Assembly (NCBI RefSeq): GCF_000526795.1
Contig: NZ_JAGT01000001.1
Span: 3,268,501 to 3,332,500 of the forward strand
Length of the DNA: 64,000 nt
Source of the DNA: Ruminococcus flavefaciens AE3010
GTDB taxonomy: Bacteria; Bacillota; Clostridia; Oscillospirales; Ruminococcaceae
Direction of reading: 5' to 3'
A program made the position numbers and the translations under genes. Below the pieces are notes generated by a model. The model was not told the origin of the DNA, did not search any database, and saw nothing but the letters and a program-made list of their open reading frames with translations. Positions 33,224-42,896 of the stretch are shown in pieces (the first letter of the stretch is position 1; each line of letters starts with the position of its first letter).

Positions 33224-33865
33224 GTGTATAACAAATGTATCAAGAGATTTATCGATTTCATGCTTTCAGGTATAGGGATTATTGTTCTTGCAATTCCGAT
33301 GCTGATCCTTTCGGTCCTTATTTTTATAGATGATCCGGGTCCGATCTTCTTTACACAAAAAAGAGTCGGGCTTCATAAAAAGAATTTTAAGCTTTATAAA
33401 TTCCGCAGTATGAAAATGAGTACACCTCATGATATGCCTACACATTTGCTTTCAAATCCGGAGCAGTACATAACCAAAGTGGGCGGCTTCCTGCGTAAGT
33501 ATAGCCTTGACGAGCTTCCTCAGATATTCAATATCTTTTCAGGCAAGATGTCGATCATAGGTCCCCGTCCTGCTCTCTGGAATCAGGATGATCTCATTGC
33601 TGAACGTGATAAGTACGGTGCGAATGATGTTAAGCCCGGACTTACAGGCTGGGCTCAGATCAATGGCCGCGATGCTATTGAGATTGAAGATAAGGCAAAG
33701 CTTGACGGCCTTTATACAAAGAAGCTCAATAAAGGCGGACTTGCTGCATTTGCATTTGATATGAAGTGCTTCTTTGGCACTATTACTTCCGTTCTTAAAC
33801 ACGACGGCGTTGTTGAGGGCGGTACGGGCGAAATGAAAAAAAACAAGGATAAGGTATCTGAATAA
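33224..33865 (+). CDS. Phosphoglycosyl transferase initiating glycan assembly (PglC/EpsL type)
   Basis: A 213-residue monotopic membrane enzyme that moves a sugar-1-phosphate to undecaprenyl phosphate, the first step of the pathway. It has one N-terminal membrane helix, then FFTQKRVGLHKKNFKLYKFRSM, DELPQIFNIFSGKMSIIGPRP and GLTGWAQINGR, all diagnostic. The DE pair is catalytic. GTG start after GGAGAG. It overlaps the next ATG by one base. Confidence 0.92.
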   Translation: MYNKCIKRFIDFMLSGIGIIVLAIPMLILSVLIFIDDPGPIFFTQKRVGLHKKNFKLYKFRSMKMSTPHDMPTHLLSNPEQYITKVGGFLRKYSLDELPQIFNIFSGKMSIIGPRPALWNQDDLIAERDKYGANDVKPGLTGWAQINGRDAIEIEDKAKLDGLYTKKLNKGGLAAFAFDMKCFFGTITSVLKHDGVVEGGTGEMKKNKDKVSE

Positions 33866-34737
33866 TGAAGAGGATTCTTATAACGGGTGCTGGAAGTTAT
33901 ATAGGAACTTCCTTTGAAGAATACTTAAAAAAATGGCCTGATAAGTATGCTGTTGATACAGTCGATATGATAGACGGTACATGGAGAGATAAGGATTTTT
34001 CCGAGTATGATGTCGTTTATCATGTTGCAGGTATTGCACATTCTGATTCGGGAAAGATAAGTGAAGAAAAAGCTAAGCTCTATTACAGTGTTAATACCGA
34101 TCTTACTGTTGAAACAGCAAAAAAGGCTAAAGAAGCCGGCGTTAAGCAGTTTATCTTTATGAGCAGCGCGATCGTTTACGGTGACAGTGCTCCTATCGGA
34201 AAGATGAAAATGATAACAAAGGATACGCCGGTAAAGCCTGCAAACTGTTATGGAGATAGTAAGGTGCAGGCAGAAAACGGTATAAAGAAGCTTGAAGATG
34301 ACAGCTTCAAGGTCGTTATCCTCAGACCTCCTATGATCTATGGTAAAGACAGTAAGGGAAATTATCCCGTAATGGCTAAGTTCGCTCAGAAGCTTCCTGT
34401 ATTCCCTTATGTTAAGAATTGCCGTTCAATGCTGTATATCGGTAATCTTATGGAGTTTGTAAGATTAATGATAGAAAATGAGGAAACAGGTACATTCTGG
34501 CCGCAGAATCCGCAGTATTCCAACACAAGTACACTTGTAAAGGGAATAGCAAAAGCACATGATAAAAACATTGTGCTTATAAAAGGATTCACCTGGGCTC
34601 TTAAAATTATGAGCCATTTTACAGGTGTGGTCAACAAGGCTTTTGGTAATCTGGCTTATGATAAGAATATGAGTTCTTATAAAGAGAATTATCAGATATA
34701 TAGTCTTAGAGAAAGTATTGTGAGGACGGAGAAGTAA
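33865..34737 (+). CDS. NAD-dependent sugar-nucleotide epimerase/reductase
   Basis: A 290-residue short-chain dehydrogenase of the extended family. The Rossmann motif is GAGSYIGTS at the N-terminus and the catalytic Tyr-Lys is YGDSK near residue 128. The family partner is usually the small phosphoglycosyl transferase encoded just before it, where it reduces a 4-keto sugar to supply the donor. The substrate is not determined from sequence. Start overlaps the previous stop (TAATG). Confidence 0.85.
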   Translation: MKRILITGAGSYIGTSFEEYLKKWPDKYAVDTVDMIDGTWRDKDFSEYDVVYHVAGIAHSDSGKISEEKAKLYYSVNTDLTVETAKKAKEAGVKQFIFMSSAIVYGDSAPIGKMKMITKDTPVKPANCYGDSKVQAENGIKKLEDDSFKVVILRPPMIYGKDSKGNYPVMAKFAQKLPVFPYVKNCRSMLYIGNLMEFVRLMIENEETGTFWPQNPQYSNTSTLVKGIAKAHDKNIVLIKGFTWALKIMSHFTGVVNKAFGNLAYDKNMSSYKENYQIYSLRESIVRTEK

Positions 34738-35556
34738 ATGGAAAAGTATAGTGTCTTGATGTCCGTATATTATAAAGAAAAACCTGAATATCTGGATTTA
34801 AGTATAAAGAGCATATTATGTCAGACTATTAAACCGGATGAATTTATTATTGTTGAAGACGGCCCGCTTACCAATGAGCTTAATGAAGTTATAAATAGGT
34901 ATTTAAATCAAAATACAGGAATTTTTAATATTATTAAGCTGAAAAAGAACGGAGGATTGGGGCATGCTCTTAACGTCGGAATAAAAGCAAGCAGAAATGA
35001 ATTGATCGCAAGAATGGATTCTGATGATATATCACTTCCGGAAAGATGCGAAAAGCAACTTGAAGCTTTTAAGGCGGATCCGGAATTATCCATAGTAGGA
35101 ACTCAGATTGACGAATTTATAGATAATCCTGATAATGTTGTTTCATCCAGAATTGTTCCGACTGATAATGATGGCATAATCAGATTTGCAAGACGCAGAA
35201 GCCCTTTTAATCATCCTACAGTAATGTACAGAAAATCTGATCTTTTACGCTTGAAAGGTTATCAGACGTCGGGAAGAAAAGAAGACCTGGATTTGTTCAT
35301 CAGGATGGTAAATAACGGGTGTAAAGCTATCAATCTAAATGAGGCATTATTGCTTTACAGGTCAAATGAAGATAATTTGAAACGAAGAAAAACTTGGCGG
35401 AATTGTTCGGAATATATTCAGATTATGTTTGGTTTCTATCGAAAAGGATACTGTGGATTAATTGATTTGTTATATGTTACTTTTGGACAGCTTGCTCTTT
35501 TTATTACTCCTACAGGTATTACGAAAATTATTAACAAAAAGTTTTTAAGAAAATGA
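34738..35556 (+). CDS. Family 2 glycosyltransferase
   Basis: A 272-residue GT-A enzyme. MSVYYKEKPEYLDLSIKS at the N-terminus and the metal-binding ARMDSDD (about residues 92-98) are typical. The acceptor side contains SGRKEDLDLFIRMVNNG. It adds one sugar to the lipid-linked repeat unit in the cytoplasm. It starts directly after the previous stop (TAA ATG), and the sequence becomes AT-rich from here on. Confidence 0.88.
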   Translation: MEKYSVLMSVYYKEKPEYLDLSIKSILCQTIKPDEFIIVEDGPLTNELNEVINRYLNQNTGIFNIIKLKKNGGLGHALNVGIKASRNELIARMDSDDISLPERCEKQLEAFKADPELSIVGTQIDEFIDNPDNVVSSRIVPTDNDGIIRFARRRSPFNHPTVMYRKSDLLRLKGYQTSGRKEDLDLFIRMVNNGCKAINLNEALLLYRSNEDNLKRRKTWRNCSEYIQIMFGFYRKGYCGLIDLLYVTFGQLALFITPTGITKIINKKFLRK

Positions 35557-35661
35557 CTAAATATTTGTAAGCGTTTTAGGCAAGAGAATAAAGGCTATCT
35601 TACCTTTTAATCATTACAAAAGGAGGAATCGGTTATTATTCGTATAAAAATTGAAAGAATT

Positions 35662-36813
35662 ATGCTTGTTGTTTGGGCTTTAGCATTGATAACCTATTTC
35701 TTTCAAGTTCCATTTTCTTTTTTGGCTTCATTGATTGTTCCTTTGTTAGGTTTATTTATGATGTTAAGTATTGTTAACAGGAACTTAAAAATTCAAAAGA
35801 TAGATGCGGTATTTGTTCTTTTGATGATATATATTTTGTTTTCTATAGTTATTTCAATGACACATGGCGTTGCATTAGCAAAAATTATTCGATTTACTTT
35901 GATAATTTCTATGATTCCACTTTTTTCATTGATAGAAATGAAAGACAAGAAAAGCTTTCAGAGAATTTTTTTGATAATTGCATGTATGAAGTCTTTTTTT
36001 ATAATATATTTAGCTGTTAAGATTGTAATGGCCTATCATTTTGGAATAGGAAGCTATTGGAATATGCGGTTTCATTTTATTGAAAGCGGATTTGGCGATG
36101 TATATGTTGCATCTGGTATTCCTAAGATCCAGATACAGGGTAATGGAATATTACCGATAGCTTTTATGTTAAGTTGTTTAAATAGCAATGAGAGCTACTC
36201 GAAAGTAATGAGCGCCATTTTGCTGGCAGGTATATTATTGGCAGGAAATTTTGCCTTTTATTTAGGAATATTATTTTTCGGCTTGTATATCATGTACAAG
36301 CTGTTTAAAAGTAATAGTAAAAGAAAATGGCTTCAGTATACTAAATGCTTGATAGTGGCGGCTTTACCATTTGCTGTTTTCTTTGTTGCTTATTATGTCA
36401 GAAACCAGATCTCATTAAAATCAGGTGAATCAAATGCAATCAGAATCGAGCAGATGCAAGCGCTGATTTCTGGAAACTGGATTATTGGAAATGGTTTAGG
36501 CAGCAGCGTAGATTATGTTGGAAAATTTAGAGATTATACGGGCGATATTTATTTTGAATTACAAACGCTGTATGTTTTTTTTCAAATTGGATTAGTTGGA
36601 ATTGTATTGTTTTTTTTATGTATGTTCCTGCGATTTAATAAAAAAAGAAAAGAATGCTTGATACTGTTTTTGATTTATCTTACATACACTTTCTGGAATC
36701 CATATTGTTTTGATACTACTGAAATGATGGCTATTGTCTTGATTATGAATATGACTAACAGTAATAAAGCATCATATCTTATTCACAATATTTTGTATGG
36801 AAAGGGTTGCTAA
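35662..36813 (+). CDS. Wzy-like polysaccharide polymerase
   Basis: At least 383 residues with about ten transmembrane segments and a large loop near residues 240-300, the usual form of O-antigen or capsule polymerases that join repeat units outside the membrane. ATG 35662 is 35 bases from the only good ribosome-binding site (AGGAGG, 35621-35626). An in-frame ATT at 35635 is at ideal distance and would add nine residues (IIRIKIERI) that look like a normal membrane-protein start. A rare AUU start is therefore possible. Confidence 0.8.
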   Translation: MLVVWALALITYFFQVPFSFLASLIVPLLGLFMMLSIVNRNLKIQKIDAVFVLLMIYILFSIVISMTHGVALAKIIRFTLIISMIPLFSLIEMKDKKSFQRIFLIIACMKSFFIIYLAVKIVMAYHFGIGSYWNMRFHFIESGFGDVYVASGIPKIQIQGNGILPIAFMLSCLNSNESYSKVMSAILLAGILLAGNFAFYLGILFFGLYIMYKLFKSNSKRKWLQYTKCLIVAALPFAVFFVAYYVRNQISLKSGESNAIRIEQMQALISGNWIIGNGLGSSVDYVGKFRDYTGDIYFELQTLYVFFQIGLVGIVLFFLCMFLRFNKKRKECLILFLIYLTYTFWNPYCFDTTEMMAIVLIMNMTNSNKASYLIHNILYGKGC

Positions 36814-36816
36814 TAA

Positions 36817-37689
36817 ATGAGAATTATTTCAATTATAACTTTATTCAATCCCGGGGAAACAGTAATTGAAAATGTAAGACGTGTTTCTGAACAATCGGAT
36901 TTAACTATTCTTGTTGATAACTCTAATAAAAATAATAGTGAATTAATTGGTTCATTATCTAATGTTAAATATATTGCAAATTTGAAAAATTTAGGATTAT
37001 CAATGGCTTTTAATAAAGTGCTTAAAGAAAAAAAATACGAATGGAATGAAGACGATTTTGTTCTGTTTTTTGATCAGGACTCAAAGATAAAGCCTAATCA
37101 TGTTAAATGTTTAATTGATAAGTTCAATTATGTAAGATCCAAGGGGGTTAATGTTGGCTGCATAGGCCCCGTATATTATAACACCAGTAATAATACAGTT
37201 GAAATTCCAAAAATAAAAAATGATTTGAATAATGAGGATATGATTGTCAGCAGTATAATTACATCTTCTATGTTGACTACATATGGAATACTTAAGAAAA
37301 TAGGTTTTTGGAATGAAGAGATATTCCTTGATATGGCAGACTGGGATTTATGCTGGAGGTTAATGAAATACAATTATAAGTGTGTTATGACTAAAGCTGT
37401 AGTCCTTGAACATTCATTAGGTGAAGGCGAAAAGAAATTGTTGTTTTTTTCTCTGCGTATTGGAAAACCGTTTAGGGAATATTATCAGATAAGAGATTGT
37501 CAGTATCTTCTTGAAAAAGATTATATCCCGACAAAATATCGAATTCGTTTTCATTTGATTTTAACTTTACGTTCACTACTTCATTTACTTTTTCTGAATG
37601 ACAGAAAGGAACGTATTAAATACATGAAAATGGGATATAAAGATTATAAAAAGAGAGTACGTGGCGAAATTAGAACTAAATCTGTTTAA
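36817..37689 (+). CDS. Rhamnosyltransferase-like family 2 glycosyltransferase
   Basis: A 290-residue GT2 enzyme with ISIITLFNPGETV at the N-terminus, a DQDSKI metal site (about residues 87-92) and DMADWDLCWRLM later. This pattern is common in rhamnosyltransferases, and dTDP-rhamnose is made by genes further along the operon. AT-rich coding. The ATG lies three bases after the polymerase stop. Confidence 0.85.
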   Translation: MRIISIITLFNPGETVIENVRRVSEQSDLTILVDNSNKNNSELIGSLSNVKYIANLKNLGLSMAFNKVLKEKKYEWNEDDFVLFFDQDSKIKPNHVKCLIDKFNYVRSKGVNVGCIGPVYYNTSNNTVEIPKIKNDLNNEDMIVSSIITSSMLTTYGILKKIGFWNEEIFLDMADWDLCWRLMKYNYKCVMTKAVVLEHSLGEGEKKLLFFSLRIGKPFREYYQIRDCQYLLEKDYIPTKYRIRFHLILTLRSLLHLLFLNDRKERIKYMKMGYKDYKKRVRGEIRTKSV

Positions 37690-37795
37690 AATTACTGATA
37701 TAATAACATCAACAAATTTTTATAGCTTTATTTGTTAAATTGACATTTTTATTATTAGATTATGAAAGGAGCGCCGATTTATTCGGTAAAAAGGA

Positions 37796-38656
37796 ATGGG
37801 TAAGGAAATAAAAGATTTAAAGGATATTCAAGCATTGTCTTTGACCGTGTTGAAAAGATTTGATGAAATATGCCAGAAGAATGGTTTTAAGTATTTTTTG
37901 GCATATGGTACCTTGATTGGCGCGATACGTCATAATGGCTTTATTCCTTGGGATGATGATATTGATGTTATGATGCCAAGAAAAGATTTTAACAGATTCA
38001 TTGCATATGCTGAGAAGCATAAAAAGGAACTTTATCCTTTAAAATTGCATAACAGACGTAATACCGAGAACTATTACTATGGAATCCCAAGATTTTCTGA
38101 TATGAAATATCAGTATACTGTAATAGATAATTATGAAAAAGGCTTTGACATAGGAGTATTTATTGATATTTATCCACTGGATAATTTTGGCAATAATAGA
38201 GAAGATGCAGAAAGACTTTTTAAAAAATGTCGCCAAATGAATCGTGAATTTGATTGGTATGTTAATACAATATCTAAAGTCTCATTCATTCGGACATTGG
38301 TTAGAAAAACAATGCATTGTCTTATGCATATTAAATATAAAAAAGACTATAAAAATGAAATCGATAAAAGAATTGAAAAGTATATTTTAAATAATACTTC
38401 TGAAGATGACAAATATATCGGAGTTGTGTTATGGGCATCAAAAATATGGCAATATGATAAAAGTAAATTACAGGGATTAAAGACAGTTCGCCATAAATTT
38501 GAGGATTATGAGTTTAATATTCCGGCAGCATATGATTATATGCTAAAAAAAGGTTATGGAGATTATATGCAGCTGCCAAAAGAAGAAGATCGTCACCCAT
38601 ATCATAATTATCGAATTCAAGTTAGAGATAATCTTGAAAATAATATTTCTGATTAA
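37796..38656 (+). CDS. LicD-family phosphotransferase
   Basis: A 286-residue LicD protein. LicD enzymes transfer phosphocholine or similar groups, such as CDP-linked glycerol or ribitol phosphate, to glycans. The core motif AYGTLIGAIRHNGFIPWDDDIDVMM (in part) with its DDDID acidic cluster is intact, and the C-terminus has GYGDYMQLPKEEDR. A cytidylyltransferase gene two genes on would make the CDP donor. The ribosome-binding site is either directly next to the ATG or 25 bases upstream behind a small CCGA/TCGG hairpin, which could bring it closer. Confidence 0.88.
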   Translation: MGKEIKDLKDIQALSLTVLKRFDEICQKNGFKYFLAYGTLIGAIRHNGFIPWDDDIDVMMPRKDFNRFIAYAEKHKKELYPLKLHNRRNTENYYYGIPRFSDMKYQYTVIDNYEKGFDIGVFIDIYPLDNFGNNREDAERLFKKCRQMNREFDWYVNTISKVSFIRTLVRKTMHCLMHIKYKKDYKNEIDKRIEKYILNNTSEDDKYIGVVLWASKIWQYDKSKLQGLKTVRHKFEDYEFNIPAAYDYMLKKGYGDYMQLPKEEDRHPYHNYRIQVRDNLENNISD

Positions 38657-38731
38657 TTATTTTAGATGATAAGGAAGTATCATGCTATAAAGGCAAAAGA
38701 TTACAAGAAATTTGTGGAATAGTTCGCGCGT

Positions 38732-39010
38732 TTGGTCGGTAAACAATTCTTTATAAACAGATTCAATAAGCATAAGCGCTTTTCTTGGGAAGAGAGTGAG
38801 TATATAGGAACCCCTTGCTGGATCAGAGATATTTTTAAAAAGGAAGATTTCGACGAGGCGATTCGTGCGCCATTTGAAGATACAGAGGTATGGATCCCCA
38901 AAAACTATGATTCCATACTCAGAATGGCTTACGGCGATTATATGAAGCTTCCTCCGGAAGATAAGAGAGTTCCGCATCATGATTATTCTGCTTATAGAAA
39001 AGTAAACTAA
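38732..39010 (+). pseudogene. C-terminal fragment of a second LicD gene
   Basis: The 92-residue frame ends in RMAYGDYMKLPPEDKRVPHHDYS, clearly the LicD C-terminus and parallel to GYGDYMQLPKEEDRHPYHNY in the gene before it. The catalytic DDDID part is missing, and a stop codon lies just upstream of the frame. A second LicD gene has lost its first two thirds, or gene conversion has left a scar. Confidence 0.7.
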
Positions 39011-39032
39011 ATTTTTAAAAGAGGTGTTTTTT

Positions 39033-39464
39033 ATGAGTGAAAAAAAATATCACGTAGGTTATACCTGCGGTGTCTTTGATTTATTCCATGTCGGACATTT
39101 GAATCTTCTTGAAAGATGTAAAGAGATGTGCGATATTCTCATAGTCGGCGTCTGTGATGATGATTATGTTCATGATATAAAGAATAAGGAGCCTATGATC
39201 CCGGATACCGATCGTGTCAGAATTTTGAATGCTTTAAAATGTGTGGATAAAGCAGAGCTTGTTGATATTGCAACCACAGATGATAAGATGCTTGCTTATG
39301 AGCGTTTCCACTTTGATGTTTTATTCTCAGGAGATGACTGGAAAGGCTCAGAGCGTTACTTAAGAACTGAAAAGCAGTTTGAGACTGTTGGTGCAAAAAT
39401 TGAATATCTCCCATATACAAAAGGTGTTTCGACCACAGAATTAAAGAATAAAATGAAGAAATAA
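39033..39464 (+). CDS. Glycerol-phosphate-type cytidylyltransferase
   Basis: A 143-residue nucleotidyltransferase with GVFDLFHVGHLNLLE (the HxGH motif) and the C-terminal TKGVSTTEL that matches the RTEGISTT block of glycerol-3-phosphate cytidylyltransferases. It should make a CDP-alditol or CDP-alcohol that LicD transfers. ATG 39033 lies about 8 bases after AAAAGAGGTG. Confidence 0.85.
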   Translation: MSEKKYHVGYTCGVFDLFHVGHLNLLERCKEMCDILIVGVCDDDYVHDIKNKEPMIPDTDRVRILNALKCVDKAELVDIATTDDKMLAYERFHFDVLFSGDDWKGSERYLRTEKQFETVGAKIEYLPYTKGVSTTELKNKMKK

Positions 39465-39476
39465 GGAGTTAGTGCG

Positions 39477-40364
39477 ATGAAAGGTATAATTCTTGCCGGA
39501 GGCTCCGGCACAAGACTTTACCCATTGACAATGGTAACATCGAAGCAGCTGCTTCCTGTATATGACAAGCCAATGGTATACTATCCTCTGTCAACACTAA
39601 TGCTGGCAGGCATCAAGGATATTCTTATTATCTCAACACCTACTGACCTTCCTAATTTTGAGAGACTTCTCGGAGACGGTTCTCAGTACGGTATCAACCT
39701 AAGCTACAAGGTACAGCCCAGTCCTGACGGACTTGCTCAGGCATTCATTCTTGGTGAAGAGTTCATTGGCGATGACGCTTGTGCAATGGTTCTCGGCGAC
39801 AATATCTTCTACGGCAACGGATTCGGTACTATCCTTCGTGACGCCAAGAAGAATGCAGAAGAGAATGCCCGTGCAACAGTATTCGGCTATTATGTTCCCG
39901 ATCCCGAGCGCTTTGGAGTAGTTGATTTCGACAAAGACGGACACGCTCTCTCAATTGAAGAGAAGCCTGCAAATCCAAAGAGCAATTATGCAGTAACAGG
40001 TCTTTACTTCTATCCCGCAGGCGTAAGTGCTCGTGCAAATCAGGTAAAGCCCTCTGCTCGTGGAGAGCTTGAGATCACGACCCTCAATGAGATGTATCTC
40101 CATGATAATCTCCTCGATGTTCAGCTTCTCGGACGCGGTTTTGCTTGGCTCGACACAGGTACGATGGACAGCCTTGCAGAAGCTACAAACTTCGTACAGA
40201 TGGTTCAGAATCGTCAGGGAATTGAGATCTCGGCTCCCGAGGAGATAGCATTTATCAATGGCTGGATCGACAATGCAGGACTTATGAAGTCTGCTGAAAA
40301 GTATGGCAAGTCGCCTTACGGTGCTCATCTTAAAAAAGTTGCAGAAGGTAAAATAAAGTATTAA
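39477..40364 (+). CDS. rfbA: Glucose-1-phosphate thymidylyltransferase
   Basis: A 295-residue enzyme making dTDP-glucose, the first step to dTDP-L-rhamnose. [16 protein letters not shown] is the nucleotide-binding loop, and [13 protein letters not shown] and [19 protein letters not shown] are conserved. First of the rfbA-rfbB-wzx-rfbD-rfbC group. Confidence 0.97.
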   Translation: MKGIILAGGSGTRLYPLTMVTSKQLLPVYDKPMVYYPLSTLMLAGIKDILIISTPTDLPNFERLLGDGSQYGINLSYKVQPSPDGLAQAFILGEEFIGDDACAMVLGDNIFYGNGFGTILRDAKKNAEENARATVFGYYVPDPERFGVVDFDKDGHALSIEEKPANPKSNYAVTGLYFYPAGVSARANQVKPSARGELEITTLNEMYLHDNLLDVQLLGRGFAWLDTGTMDSLAEATNFVQMVQNRQGIEISAPEEIAFINGWIDNAGLMKSAEKYGKSPYGAHLKKVAEGKIKY

Positions 40365-40376
40365 GGAGAAAAGATA

Positions 40377-41405
40377 ATGACAATTTTTGTTACAGGCGGA
40401 GCCGGCTTCATAGGCTCAAATTTCGTATTCCACATGCTTGAAACATATCCTGACTACCGTATCGTATGTCTGGACAAGCTTACATATGCAGGCAATCTCT
40501 CAACACTGGAGCCTGTTATGAAGAATCCTAACTTCCGTTTCGTGAAGATAGATATCTGCGACAGAGAGGCTATCTACAAGCTCTTCGAGGAAGAGAAGCC
40601 TGATATCGTAGTAAACTTCGCAGCAGAGTCACACGTTGACCGCTCTATCGAGAACCCCGAGATATTCCTCCAGACCAATATCCTCGGCACACAGGTCCTT
40701 ATGGACGCTTGCCGCAAGTACGGTATCCAGAGATATCATCAGGTATCCACAGACGAGGTTTACGGAGATCTTCCTCTTGATCGTCCCGACCTTTTCTTTA
40801 CAGAGACTACACCTATCCATACAAGCAGTCCCTACAGCTCATCAAAGGCAGGAGCAGATCTGCTCGTAATGGCATACAATCGCACATACGGACTTCCTGT
40901 AACAATTTCACGTTGTTCAAATAACTATGGTCCTTATCACTTCCCCGAGAAGCTCATTCCTCTCATGATAGCTAACGCTCTCGCAGACAAGCCTCTCCCT
41001 GTATACGGTGAAGGACTTAACGTAAGAGACTGGCTCTATGTTGAGGATCACTGCCGTGCTATCGACCTTATTATCCATAAGGGCAGAGTAGGTGAGGTCT
41101 ACAACGTTGGCGGTCACAACGAGATGAAGAACATCGACATCGTTAAGCTTATCTGCAAGGAGCTCGGCAAGCCCGAGAGCCTTATCACACACGTTGAGGA
41201 CAGAAAGGGACATGATATGCGCTATGCTATCGATCCTACAAAGATCCACAACGAACTCGGCTGGCTGCCCGAGACAAAGTTCGAGGACGGCATCAAGAAG
41301 ACTATCAAGTGGTATCTTGAAAACCGCGAGTGGTGGGAGACTATCATCAGCGGCGAGTACCAGAACTACTATGAGAAAATGTACGGCAATCGTGCAGAGG
41401 TCTAA
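40377..41405 (+). CDS. rfbB: dTDP-glucose 4,6-dehydratase
   Basis: A 342-residue dehydratase, the second step of rhamnose synthesis. GGAGFIGSNFVFHML is the NAD motif. STDEVYGDL holds the Thr-Asp-Glu of the active site, and YSSSKAGAD is the Tyr-Lys pair. The 12-base gap after rfbA contains AAGGAG. Confidence 0.97.
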   Translation: MTIFVTGGAGFIGSNFVFHMLETYPDYRIVCLDKLTYAGNLSTLEPVMKNPNFRFVKIDICDREAIYKLFEEEKPDIVVNFAAESHVDRSIENPEIFLQTNILGTQVLMDACRKYGIQRYHQVSTDEVYGDLPLDRPDLFFTETTPIHTSSPYSSSKAGADLLVMAYNRTYGLPVTISRCSNNYGPYHFPEKLIPLMIANALADKPLPVYGEGLNVRDWLYVEDHCRAIDLIIHKGRVGEVYNVGGHNEMKNIDIVKLICKELGKPESLITHVEDRKGHDMRYAIDPTKIHNELGWLPETKFEDGIKKTIKWYLENREWWETIISGEYQNYYEKMYGNRAEV

Positions 41406-41432
41406 TATTATTTTATAAAAACAGGTGTATCT

Positions 41433-42896
41433 ATGAGTGAAAAGACTAAATCGCTCTCAAAAGGCGGTTTATTTTACCTGATGTATCAGGTGCTTAATCT
41501 TGCATTTCCGTTAATTACAGGAATATACGTTACGCATGTATTGCTGCCTGATACAATAGGTACAGTTGCAGCTGCGCAAAACTTAGCGAACTATTTTGTT
41601 ATTTTTTCATTTCTTGGAATACCTACATATGGTATAAGAGAAATTGCCAAGTATAGAAATAATAAAGATGAGCGAAGTAAGGTCTATTCTGAATTATTTG
41701 TAATTAATTCCATTTCGACTACGATTTTTCTGTTGGTCTATGTCGGATTAATACTAATTGTACCAACATATCGGGAAAACCTGGTTTTATATTTAATAAC
41801 AGGAATTTCAATAGCATTAAACTTTTTCAATATTTCATGGCTCTTTGAAGGCATGGAAGATTTTCAGTTTATTTCTATACGTAATCTGATCTTTAAGATA
41901 ATATCATTTGTTTTCCTTGTTATATTTGTAAGATCAAAAAATGACTATCTCTGGTTTGCTTTAGTAACAGTTGTCGGAACAGCAGGAAACTACATAGTCA
42001 ATATGCTGTGTACAAAGAAATATGTTAAATTCAGTGTAAGTGGTCTGAATTTAAAAAGACATATGAGCTCCATCATTTACTTAGTAGCAGTAAATCTTGC
42101 TATTGAGATATATTCATTAATGGATATTACGATGATGAATTTTGTATGTAAAAAAGACAGTATTACATTTTATAAGTATGGACATGCTGTAGAATTAATG
42201 CTTCTTCAGGTCGTTAATACATTTACCATCGTATTGATACCGCGTATTTCGGCTTATTATAAGGAAAACAAAATATCCGAGTTCAACAGGCTGATCTCAA
42301 AGGGATTCAAGCTGATCTTCCTTTTTGCTGTTCCAATGATAATCGGTACTTTCTTTACAGCAGATTTTCTTATGGTAAAGCTGTATGGCAGTGAGTATAT
42401 CGTTTCATCATATATCCTGAAGCTTTTTGTCGGTCTTCTTTTAGTTTCTCCCATTGGCTATTTGTTAGGCTCAAGAGTATTACTGGTGACCGGCAATGAG
42501 AAGAAGATGCTGATAAGCGTTGGTATCGGTGCATTGGTAAATCTGATCGGCAACTGGATATTGATACCTCAACTGTATGAATATGGTGCAACAATAGCAT
42601 CGCTTACAAGTGAAGTTGTTGTTATGGTAATATATATATGTTTAGGCAAAAAGTATTTCAAGCTGGAAAATGTTATCCCAACTATTATCAGGATCATTGC
42701 TGCGGGCATAGTAATGAGCGCTGCACTTTGGGCTTGTGAGTTATTGGAAACTGGCTGGATCAAGCTGATAATTCAGGTTGCAGCAGGAGGCTTGTCATAT
42801 GCTGTATCATTGATCGTGTTGAGAGAAGAAATAGTAATGAGCTATTTAAAGGTCATGATCGCAAAGTTGAAAAAAAGAGGTGTTAAAGAGACATGA
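41433..42896 (+). CDS. Wzx-type oligosaccharide flippase
   Basis: A 487-residue protein with 12 to 14 transmembrane helices of the MATE/MOP-like polysaccharide transporter family. It flips the lipid-linked repeat unit to the outer face for the Wzy-like polymerase. It is more AT-rich than the flanking rfb genes, so it was probably swapped in with the glycosyltransferases. Its stop overlaps the rfbD start (ATGA). Confidence 0.9.
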   Translation: MSEKTKSLSKGGLFYLMYQVLNLAFPLITGIYVTHVLLPDTIGTVAAAQNLANYFVIFSFLGIPTYGIREIAKYRNNKDERSKVYSELFVINSISTTIFLLVYVGLILIVPTYRENLVLYLITGISIALNFFNISWLFEGMEDFQFISIRNLIFKIISFVFLVIFVRSKNDYLWFALVTVVGTAGNYIVNMLCTKKYVKFSVSGLNLKRHMSSIIYLVAVNLAIEIYSLMDITMMNFVCKKDSITFYKYGHAVELMLLQVVNTFTIVLIPRISAYYKENKISEFNRLISKGFKLIFLFAVPMIIGTFFTADFLMVKLYGSEYIVSSYILKLFVGLLLVSPIGYLLGSRVLLVTGNEKKMLISVGIGALVNLIGNWILIPQLYEYGATIASLTSEVVVMVIYICLGKKYFKLENVIPTIIRIIAAGIVMSAALWACELLETGWIKLIIQVAAGGLSYAVSLIVLREEIVMSYLKVMIAKLKKRGVKET

